From Cristatella mucedo (taxonomy: Eukaryota > Bryozoa > Phylactolaemata > Cristatellidae), in assembly GCA_009760855.2 (NCBI GenBank), contig WPIO01000020.1, forward strand, positions 5,839,501 through 5,899,500: DNA of 60,000 nt. The letters run 5' to 3'. A program made the translations under genes and the position numbers. Shown here piece after piece: positions 35,461 through 44,584 of this stretch (position 1 is its first letter; each line of letters begins with the position of its first letter). The notes under the pieces are model-generated. The model searched no databases and had not been told where the DNA came from. It saw only the letters and a program-made list of their open reading frames with translations.

Positions 35461-35693
35461 ACCATAGCGGGTCGATAGAGGGTGCTCAGGCTGAGTGGCC
35501 AGCGTCAAACGTTAGAGGTATACTAGGCCGATTCATTGTGCAGAAGCTTAGCTAACCTTTACCAACACCGTCGACCCAATAAACTAACGTAGTTTGCCGA
35601 TGTTTAGGACCATCGAAGCTGATGCAACAAAAATGGATTCAGATCGTTTCCATCACGTCTTTCCAAAGTGATGTCTCAATTGCCTACCAGGAA

Positions 35694-37423
35694 CTATTTG
35701 GTATCTTATTTTTATACTATTGACAACAGGTCCTAGTGAGTAATATTGAATATCAAGCCTTACGTTCTTTCTTCTGATTTTTTCTAATTATTCTTTTCAA
35801 ATAATCGTATAAGCGAGGGCTTAAAAGACGCTGCATCGCTTATAGTTACTGTTTAATGTGGTTTTACGGACAACATGACTCCCACAAATATTGAGAGATC
35901 TATAACTTGATCGGCCAGAGCTAGCATGCTCTATAATAAGCGTTAAAATATTTCCGCTTAAGGTTGACCGAATCAAGAACCACCATTGATTGACTATAAG
36001 AAATGTTGAGTGCACCACTTTGGCTTCTGCAGCTTGTCAGTCGTCGCGCTCTTAAGGCATGGTGACTCAGCAGATGCAATGCCTCTGGCCGGCCGTAGCT
36101 AGTAGGGTCAGCGGTGCCTCTTTTGCATATCTGACCTCACTTCCCCTCTCCTTCCTATTGGACAAAATCTGAGGGGGTGGCCTCCAGAAAATAGGGCTGT
36201 CTCTCTCTCAATCTTCCATTTAGAGCCACTTCCTGATTGTGTCTGTTGATATTTTCACGACTGTTCAATCGCATCCTTCGTTGAAAGTGCAGAGGTGTCA
36301 GTCACTGTACCACGGCTTCTCCTCAGGCTTACCAGAGGCATACCTCAAATGTACACTTGTAACCTGGTACCTTATCTATCAAGGTAGGCTACCTACTTAA
36401 CAACCTGCAAGATCAGTATGACCAACTGGCGAAAAGTTCTGTGTGCAGCCGTCATTGCGAATTTCTTCACTTTGACTGCCCTTATATCGAATGCTAGTTG
36501 CTCGTCGGCTCACAGTAGCCTATTAAGCTCATCGGATTTGTTCGAGTGCTTGAATGGCAACAACTATATTCAACTCAAGGCGAACAACTCTTGGCAGTTC
36601 GTCAGTGCACACCTAGCGTATGACCGTCCAATTAATCGTTATTGTGCGATAGAAATGGCAACGGACATCTTCGGCCGACCTATTGCTCAAACGCTGCCGG
36701 ACCCTTCCAGGCTGCTCCTGCTAAGAATCGGCAGAGTGAAATCTGAGCCGCCCTCGGAATTATGCACTCTGAGTAATTTAGAGCTTGCTCAGGCATGGAG
36801 AAATATACGGAGAGCCAGCATATGCAATATATCCGATGATTATTATGTGTTGGCCAGCGAACAGCCGACAATATATACGTATTTACGAAGCTACCATGGT
36901 AATCTAAATAGCACTATTTCGTTTACCTTCGCTTTCATCGTAGCATCTACAACGAACTTGTGCAACCAAATTTCTAACGGCAGTGCTTTAGTCATTGAAG
37001 GTGTTCATTACGTGTTTGCTCCAGACCTGAAGTATGCCATAATTCGACCAAACAACGAGAAATGCTCAGTTGGAAACTTCATTATCAGCATCGCGCCAGC
37101 TAACTCGTCCGGCCAGCTCATTCTTACTGTGCTGGTGGCACCCAGAACTGAAGGGTGTGAAAGTCTGTGCTTCAAGCTCAAGTGCTTTAAGGATATGGAA
37201 ACTTACAAGCCCACAGCAGGTGACCACGTGACCTTGGAATATACTTTCAGGCGCTGCCGTGATTTTAATAAGATGACTTCGTCTGGATTTATTATGAAAA
37301 TAGATGTCGTATACCTGCAATTGTCCGACGGTACAAGGAATAGTACGGATGCTGGAGTGGGCAGCGATCTTGATCATTCAGGCATTGCAGTGATAGTCGG
37401 ACTATCAGCAGCTGCTGCGGGAG
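35694..37423 (+). repeat. Inverted repeat arm 2, near-identical to arm 1
   Basis: Mirror of 26245-27971, separated from it by about 7.7 kb. Begins at CTATTTGGTATCTT and fades out within the membrane-span codons of B. Confidence 0.85.
35995..36000 (+). promoter_or_regulatory. TATA-like box of member B
   Basis: TATAAG in GACTATAAGAAATG, aligned with TATAAA in psi. It would place transcription start near 36025-36030 and give a leader of about 390 bases. Confidence 0.5.
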
Positions 37424-37698
37424 CCGGTGTATCTGCTCTCGTTACTGTTATAGTCATTAAGCGCCAACAACGTGATTCTGCATCGCACACCCAGGCTTTA
37501 TTCCCTTCTTCTGATGCTCTGGACCCTCGGCAGCTGCAGCCACCTGTGGCGACCGCTAATCACTGTTATGCCGACACGTCATGCAGACTGCCGGCCGTCG
37601 CATATAGCAAAGTGCCGTTAGGTACCGAGCACTTTGCATTAGATCCAAGTTTTTCCATGGTCGAAAATGATATGTATGGAACATCTTTCTATTCTTAG
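36418..37698 (+). CDS. Receptor B: two-CUB-like type I membrane protein, ITIM-like tail
   Basis: Intact intronless ORF of 426 residues; the start has A at -3 and is shared by A and psi. Signal peptide 1-26 (hydrophobic 7-23, likely cut after SNA). Two ectodomain halves fit the CUB pattern: C44-C76 and C116-C136 with a LLLLRIGRV strand and an ending SISFTFAFI; then C182-C216 and C247/C251/C256-C280 ending GFIMKIDVVY (the CUB 'GF...Y' end). Six sequons in the mature ectodomain (N56, N137, N164, N187, N229, N308). Membrane span 322-347, then KRQQR. The tail of 79 residues has Y384 (YADT), V394-A-Y396-S-K-V399 (fits the ITIM consensus), Y420 and Y425. It probably binds a ligand at the surface and recruits SH2 phosphatases. 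I do not recognise a named family; the CUB assignment is from cysteine spacing and strand pattern. Confidence 0.85.
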   Translation: MTNWRKVLCAAVIANFFTLTALISNASCSSAHSSLLSSSDLFECLNGNNYIQLKANNSWQFVSAHLAYDRPINRYCAIEMATDIFGRPIAQTLPDPSRLLLLRIGRVKSEPPSELCTLSNLELAQAWRNIRRASICNISDDYYVLASEQPTIYTYLRSYHGNLNSTISFTFAFIVASTTNLCNQISNGSALVIEGVHYVFAPDLKYAIIRPNNEKCSVGNFIISIAPANSSGQLILTVLVAPRTEGCESLCFKLKCFKDMETYKPTAGDHVTLEYTFRRCRDFNKMTSSGFIMKIDVVYLQLSDGTRNSTDAGVGSDLDHSGIAVIVGLSAAAAGAGVSALVTVIVIKRQQRDSASHTQALFPSSDALDPRQLQPPVATANHCYADTSCRLPAVAYSKVPLGTEHFALDPSFSMVENDMYGTSFYS

Positions 37699-37783
37699 TT
37701 GAGTGCTACCATAATTCAATGGACTCTGTTGATCTTATTCGAAGCAAAGAAGCTTTGCATCTCTGCTAATGGCTAGAGCAAAC

Positions 37784-37789
37784 AATAAA
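37784..37789 (+). terminator. Poly(A) signal of member B
   Basis: AATAAA 86 bases after the stop codon, in ACAATAAAAAAATG. Confidence 0.65.
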
Positions 37790-37799
37790 AAAATGTTCA

Positions 37800-38538
37800 T
37801 TCTTAAGAGAATTTGCTATTATAATATCTTCGGAAGTCTCTACTATTCGAAGCTAATATATTTAGAAGCCAGCACTGAACCGAGCTTTTTTGCACTATTC
37901 GGAGAAACTTCAGGCTTGCTGCATGTAATAGATCAACAGAGTTCTAGGTCATTTTTATCAAGGTATTTAGGTATTATCACAAAACTTCATTCTGTTTCTG
38001 TAACACGATGATTTTTCAACTAAAAAACAGGCATTTCATAGTTTTCATCAATTTTAGTTCACCTGTAAAACTGCGCTTTATATTCAATTAAAAATATTTA
38101 AACTAAAAGTTATCTCTAGCAATAACTACTTTGGTAGCTTAAAAATCAAAGTACCTGAATATAAGTTGTACATAATTATATAATTCACTTGACATAGTAA
38201 TAACTCTATTAAGTCATTTCGCAAAGCGTCTCGCGAGGACTAGGTGTTTTTATATTAAGTTTATAATCTCTGTAAAGAAATAATAGCAATTGGTTGATAA
38301 TAGATTCTCGGTATCTGAGTAAGTAAGCGAACTATAATTCACACTGAAAGAGTAAATGCTGTCAGCAAGAGTTTGCTTCTATTTTGCTGTCAAGTTAAGG
38401 GATTTCAGGATCATTTTTGTCAGTTATTTTATCGGAATGCGAAACAATCTATATAAAAGAGTGGCTGCAAAAGGATCTGAAGTGTATTCACGGCACAGGT
38501 GTACACTTTGTTGATGTGACCTGCTATCACAATGCTAA
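37800..38538. other. No recognisable gene
   Basis: AT-rich sequence downstream of B; the 80-residue ORF at 37769 has no features. Confidence 0.45.
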
Positions 38539-38539
38539 G

Positions 38540-38960
38540 CCTGTTTAGGATACTTGCGGAATGTTGGCTAATTCAAGAGAATGAACAGTCCTTAATTTTT
38601 GTGGAAAAATTCTGAAGTATTCACGCGGCTTGTCGAGGAACCAGTACAGGTCGGTGATAGGTAATAAAATTCCGTAGTTGCAATAGTCACAGCTGACAAG
38701 GTTAACTGAAGAGTTTTGCACCAACTGCAAGACTCTCATTGCCCAGGTTTCAGAACTTGCAGGTAGTTAGCAGTGGACATATATGTATCACATAAAAATC
38801 ATAGGATTAGCTTTGCTCTGTTATCCTAAACTTAGGCCGCCCGAATTCTAGCAGTATTATGAAGCTGAAAGGTGAAAGCTGAAAGACTAAACCGCCTCTG
38901 GCTGATCGGACGCCTCGTTAAATATCAGTTTGGGATTGACATGCAGATTCCGTGCATAGG
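38540..38960 (-). mobile_element. L2-like LINE fragment, old
   Basis: Minus-strand ORF (38545-38739) reads RVLQLVQNSSVNLVSCDY and LLPITDLYWFL, a decayed version of LPQMQNCAARLVCRE..ITPLLADLHWLP. The segment upstream (GAATTCTAGCAGTATTATGAAGC) also matches. Confidence 0.75.
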
Positions 38961-39229
38961 CTAGACAAGATAATAGAGATGTCATTTTAAAAGCATCTCC
39001 TGCCGAAGTAATCGCAAAGCAAAATCGAAGCTTTCCCCTCTAGGCCTAAAAAACTAAGTGGTATGTACCTATACTTTGATTCCCAACCTTCCATTCTTCA
39101 AACTCTCGTAATTCGATGGCGACATGGATTGCTCATATTTGCATTCGGAGGCTGCAAACTGTTTTCCACATGAATATGAATGCAAGCAACTGACAAGTGG
39201 TGGGTCAAGCTATTTTGACTGAAAAATTT

Positions 39230-39830
39230 AATAGCTCAACGCTCTAAATCGGCTCTGCTAGCACATCTACCTTTGCTTCAGCACTAAATCTAGGTAATTG
39301 TTTCCAAAGTGTCCATTTAATATTCAACCAAAGCACCTAAACAATCAAGTCTGCATAGGTTAACTCACTTACCATTTCGAAAATTTGGTCCTGCTTAGAC
39401 AGAATTAAAAAGAATACGAACCTGCTTAGACAGAGCTACTTCATTCAAGTTGGTCAATGCATTTTTTACATCCTTTTCGACTTCTGCGATCCCCTATAAG
39501 CAGGTCTACCGCCCTCTGCAAAAAAGCAATTTCAGCTGGTGCAAAACTCTGCTTCAAAGCTTGCCTGTCGTGAGCTGGGCAGCTACAACATTTCAAAATT
39601 TCAAATAGACTTGCACAAGCTACCGACAAGTTTTTCCTGCATTACCTAAAGATCGTTTCAACCTAACTAGAAGAGCTACTCCCAAATCAGACTAGGAATT
39701 GTACCACCCGCTCCTACGATTCGAGTAGTATAGCTGCACCCCTACACAACAGCAAACACTTTGGGGAGTGCGTCTTTAGTGCTTATACTCCTATAGCCTG
39801 AGACACATAACCAACTCATTTCGCAATATT
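39230..39830 (+). mobile_element. L2-like LINE fragment, old
   Basis: Plus strand keeps GGCTCTGCTAGCACATCTACC (also at 56.65 kb), then a frame spelling FQLVQNSASKLACRELGS and further decayed text matching the RT C terminus. Opposite in orientation to the 38.5 kb copy. Confidence 0.65.
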
Positions 39831-40382
39831 CCATGTACAGCACAAACTAATGCTGCTGTGGTTCCTGACAATAATAATTCGCCCAAAACAAATTTACCAA
39901 AATATATTTTCAATCAACCGCCTCTGTGCTAGCTCAAACAGGGCAACACTTTATAAAGATAGGTTATTGAGCTCTCTCTGACCCTGCTTCCTTGAAGATT
40001 TAAGTAATCCAACTTCATTGAATGGCCAGCAATAAATTTACATCTAAGGGTAGTCGCCAAAATTGGAGTTCTTAAATTCAGAGGCTCGGCCAAATGCCAC
40101 AAGCAGACATCACAGGGATATTAATAAAAGCAAACATGAGCGAGCCACAACATGCTTAATAGATAGCTAAAAAGAAGCTCAAAATAAAACAACTTATTCC
40201 TGACTGCATGTGCTAGGTCTATTTGAAGCGTTTCTTTTGTGCCCATGAGCGCTGATGCACATTTGATACGCATTGATAAACATGTTATCGCTAATCTCAT
40301 TAGCGTACTTAATTTACAAAAAATGTAATCCATAGCCCAGAAGGTGTCAATCTTGATTTTAAAAACAGGCAATAATAAAATC

Positions 40383-42115
40383 AATAATAATAATGTACTT
40401 GATAAAGCGCCCTCAGCGAACTTAATCTCTTTCTAGGCGCTTTACATTTGCTGCAAAGGGAAATGCAATTGAATGGTGAGTAAAATCATGCTTGATAAAC
40501 AAACAAAATGAATAACATGGTTAGGGGTGACATGCACATGGTCAGCATGCAAATGTGGTTAGTAGCAGCATGCACAGTGTCAGCACGCATAAGCACATCA
40601 AGGACGAATCACAGGTAATAAATCCGTGTTTATGGAAAAGCTCAGTAAATGAATTTTATTTTCCCTTAACCAATAAGTTGGCTTTACCATAATTTAATTT
40701 AAGAAAGTTTACTGTCATCCGTATGCGAATGCCATCAATACATGCAGCAAGGGAGTTCAGAGAATTCGACGTGCTGGGGGGGGGGGGCTGGGATGAATCG
40801 AAGTGAAGGTGCAACTTAGCCTCAGCTGCATCGAAGTGAAATTCAAAATGGTGCCTGGCAATCACAATGGCTAGATGGAGAGTATATACTGTGCAAATAA
40901 TGGGACCAAGCACAGAGCCGTTAGGTACCCCAGACTTCAGAAGTTCTTCTGATCATGTTTGCCCATTCACATCAACACTCTGTAGTGCACCACTGAGCTA
41001 GGACCTGAAACATTGCAATGCAGTGCCAGTGACGCCCAGGCAAGATGAAAGGCGCTCAAGAAGGACTTTGTGATCGATAGTGTCAGAAGCCGCCGAAAGA
41101 TCCAGCAAAAAATCAGGGAGAGTATAAGTCTGCATTCCTAAGATGTTTGTAATACACGCGAATTGATGCTAGCTCAGTGGAGTGATTAGCTCTAAAACCA
41201 GACCGGAACTCACTACCAATGTTTGAAGTTTCAATATATGAGTTCAGCTTGTTTGCCACGACTTGCTCTAATGTCTTTGATAAAAACCGTGGAAGGGAGA
41301 CTGGGCGGAAGTTCTTTGAGTTCTCATGGTCAAGTTTTGCTTTCTCGGTGAGTGATGATTAGCCATTTTGAAAGGTGATTGAACTTGACCAAAGGCAGGT
41401 GACATATTAAAGACACTATTTCTGCGTGGTAGCACTGGATCTTTGCATTGTAGAAGCAGGACTGTGCCAATAGTGTCTAGAGTACTACATACCTTTTTCG
41501 ATTGGGATATGAGCTTCAGAACGAAGTCATTAGTGACTCCTTGAATGAAGATATTAACGTGCTGAATGGAATTGAGGTACAGGATTCCAGGGTGGTTACT
41601 GGAAACCCTTAAGATGGACTCCCTTATCTGGTTTATCTTGTTGACCTAGAAACTAGAGAATCAATCAAGTAGATCGTCTCAAGGATTACTAGGTAGGGAG
41701 CTAACCTGGGAGTGGATGGCTTATCAGAGCCATTAACATTTTTTGGATTGTGCAACTGCGATTCAACAATTACTTTTTATAGAAGCTAGACTTATCGTTT
41801 GGTAGAATCTATTATTATGATCTGGACTAGTCATTGTAAGACTTTAGATGGACAGGTAGTCCTTATCTTTTGTAAGCTTTTACAAGCCTGAGCTCGGTAG
41901 ACCTTCCTAGCTTAATGTCTGTGGTAAACCATGGGCCGTCTTGGCAAGGGTACACAGTGTGCTTAGTCGTAGGTGAAATCTCTTTAAGCGTGTCAGCTAG
42001 AGTAGTGTGGTAGAAATCTACCAATAATGACAGGTCGAAGGGAGGCTGAGCAGCAGAGGTGAAGCAGAATTTACTGGACACGCAGAATCAATTTCAAGAG
42101 TGACTGTTCTGGTGA
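40383..42115 (-). mobile_element. L2-like LINE with internal deletion
   Basis: The 3' tail with stem-loop (40404-40443) joins directly to polymerase codons at about 40620, so the thumb region is deleted. A minus-strand ORF (40656-40913) shows VLGP-like ICTVYTLHLAIVI and a destroyed YADD box (FDAAEAKLHLHFD). Upstream are motif parts (TGTALQCFRS-like text) and the 41863-42081 ORF with GPWFTTDIK, the segment between endonuclease and RT. Dead copy. Confidence 0.8.
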
Positions 42116-42117
42116 AT

Positions 42118-42370
42118 GAGACCTGACCCACACACGACGAACACTGAAAACGATTGGAAAAGTACGATTTAAATCACGCCGGTGCTTCGTCTGCTAGGTC
42201 AATCGTGATTCTTAATCGTTAAATTAGGATATCGTGATCAATGGTGTCAAAGGCAGCTGATAGATCTAGCAGGGTTAGGGCAGTGAAAATCCCGTCAAGG
42301 TTGCTGCATATGATGTCATTGGTCACACGGAAGAGAACAGTTTCAGTGGAGTGCTGACGATTGAACCATG
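42118..42370 (-). mobile_element. CR1-like LINE internal fragment
   Basis: Matches 45720-45990 of the longer CR1-like copy (ATCAATGGTGTCAAAGGCAGCTGA, GATTTAAATCACGCC): the reverse-transcriptase palm region encoded on the minus strand. Confidence 0.75.
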
Positions 42371-42574
42371 CTCAAATCAAGACGCTGGTAACCTGCAAAG
42401 ATGAATCACACACTATTAGTTTCCTTCACTCTGCAGCGGTCGCCCTCCTATCAGAGCTGCTTTCACTAGCTAGGCTAGGCATAATATATCGATTGCTTTG
42501 CCTAAAGTCGTATAGCTACGTATCGAACCAACGTCAGAATTGTAAGAGGCTGTGCCTTTAATTTCTATGCTCAC

Positions 42575-42860
42575 GAAGCCCGAAACTCACATCCGGCTGA
42601 CATCACGACATCCCCTGACTTGTAGCAGTTGCTGAAAACTCACCTTTTCTCGCCGCCCCTACTGGGTGTTTGTGTGTTACCTGCATTTGCATATACGGGC
42701 GGCCACTGCCCGTGTTACTACTAATCCATATCATGCATATTAACGCCTTGCATGGTATCACTACCCTATGTTCATGCTTCCTCTGCTCCATGAGTAAAGT
42801 ACCTGGAAAGAAATTGAATTCTCTGAGGTCACTAAACGAATGTATTACCATACTTTTTAT
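42575..42860 (+). mobile_element. L2-like LINE 3' fragment
   Basis: Plus-strand RT C terminus (GACATCCCCTGACTTG, CTGAAAACTCACCTTTT, i.e. the 'LK..LF' end), then a decayed tail with GAAATTGAATTCTCTGAGG. Confidence 0.65.
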
Positions 42861-42864
42861 TTTT

Positions 42865-43680
42865 GATGTTATTATTTTCTGGTTCTTGGTCATTAGGATA
42901 GCGTTCGAAAACCATGGGCCGAGTGCCTAGGCCTGAGAACGTTCATCTGCATTAAGTCGTTTAGACATGAAGCCACACGTGCGTAGCTCGCTATTTCCCT
43001 GAGCTTTATATTGCCTCACGACTAACACGTTAGCTGAGCAACAGTATCTTCTGTGAAATGAGGTTGGATGGATGTTTAGTGCAAAGGATCGCGTTTATTG
43101 ATGACTAGCGTAAGTATGCAGGCTGGAAGGCCATGCCAGTGTCAGGCCCAGGTTAGAAATTCGGTTTAAAACTGCCAAGATTGCCCATCATGTTGAAATA
43201 AAAAGAGACCTGATAATTGTTTGCACTTGCAGAACCTAAACAATATGCTAAGTATTGCTTAATTAGGTATTCAGTAAAGTATCGTCGATAAGGTGCCAGG
43301 GCGACGTAATTCTAGTTTCCTATACGGCCTTCGTGGCCCCCCCCCAACGTACGAGCACCGACTATCACTTCTCGTGTGAAGCCTCGGTCTGGCACGCTAA
43401 TACCTCCTTGTTAAAAACAGCTCCTGCATCCAAAACGAAGACGGTTCAAGCAGAGCAAACGAGAGCATCAAATTCACGTCGACACGAACCATTCGATGAG
43501 TGCCATGATATCACGTCCAAATTTGACACTCAAGTTCGAGTGGTGGCAGGACGCTAGCAAGATGCTGAAGCACGAAAATACCTTTAAATTTATGTTCGAA
43601 GCATGCCTAACAGTAGCAACACAGCGTTTGATTTCCAGCAAGCAGTGCTGGCAGGCACTGAGATACTTGAGAAAACGCAC
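42865..43680. other. No recognisable gene
   Basis: No element recognised; the ORFs at 43333 and 43496 have no supporting features. Confidence 0.4.
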
Positions 43681-43683
43681 CGA

Positions 43684-43729
43684 CATATATATATATATAT
43701 ATATATTTGTGTGTGCGTGCGTGCGTGTG

Positions 43730-43802
<73 letters not shown>

Positions 43803-43843
43803 GTGCGTGCGCGTGCGTGCGCGTGCGTGCGCGTGCGTGCGCG

Positions 43844-43927
<84 letters not shown>

Positions 43928-43945
43928 TGTGTGTGTGCATATATA
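43684..43945. repeat. Compound microsatellite (AT)n-(GTGC)n-(GT)n
   Basis: AT run to about 43706, then GTGC tetranucleotides to about 43840, then GT dinucleotide to about 43937. Long ORFs on both strands here are artefacts of periodicity. Confidence 0.97.
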
Positions 43946-43959
43946 TAAATATATGCCGA

Positions 43960-44580
43960 AAGAAAGACACTGAGGGTCTTGTTCTAATCTGCAAAGGGAA
44001 ATCGCCCTCTGAGTCTAGCAAGACGCCAAGAGTCCAACAGTGATACTAATCGTAATGCGAGCTACCTGGAACTGAGGCGAGCTGCTGGCAGAATGAGCTG
44101 GCGCCAAGCAAATGCTACCACAAGCACAGTTCTAGTCAGACGGTGAAGTCAAAGTGGCAATAAATGGCCCTCAGCAGCGTAGCACGAGGACAGTATAGCA
44201 GATAGAGAAAAGAGTGGAAAATTATAAAATGTATATATGTACATTTTGTTGAGTAAAGCATTTTAACTAGAATTTGTACATTAGCCGGAGGCGCCCTGTC
44301 CTGCCGGAGTTGGACGTGTTACCCGGGCCTCCCGGTTCAGGAACTGGGACCACACGGCTCCCGACCCGGTAATGGCGTTGAGGACGCAGTGCCGTCTCAA
44401 AACCGTCCTCTCCTAGCGTAAGATGCCAAATTCGGCAAGGCAAGCTTCACTGTCTGGGCACCAGCGGCCGAGAGCCCTCAACCACGAAGGGCCTTACCAC
44501 TGCCGACCGGTAGCCAGCATTCAGGAAACACCGGGCAATGGTTGCATATTTATCGGTCTTGTTCCGGGTTGTCACCATTT
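43960..44580. other. No gene; GC-rich patch
   Basis: 44280-44560 is GC-rich (CGGGCCTCCCGG and similar) and may be the untranslated end of a retroelement such as the RLE-type LINE to the right. Not proven. Confidence 0.35.
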
Positions 44581-44584
44581 AATA

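Larger units (their letters stand above)
34055..35470 (+). repeat. Receptor-locus unit, flank copy 3
   Basis: Same landmarks and order as 16100-17560: L2-like tail (34060-34490), the 'agaagtaacatcaaggctcc' block, 'gattatgagataatcac', CCTCTCCTACCC, 'ccataatgagccattgagg' and the SINE. It lies upstream of member B. Confidence 0.7.

Noticed and set aside
36418-37698. Ig-superfamily ectodomain for the receptors
   Set aside because: No Ig-type C..W..C spacing or D-x-Y-x-C motif; the cysteine spacing and the GF...Y-like end fit CUB better.
43496-44043. Cys/Val/Arg-rich and His/Thr-rich ORFs
   Set aside because: Produced by the GTGC and GT microsatellite in all frames.
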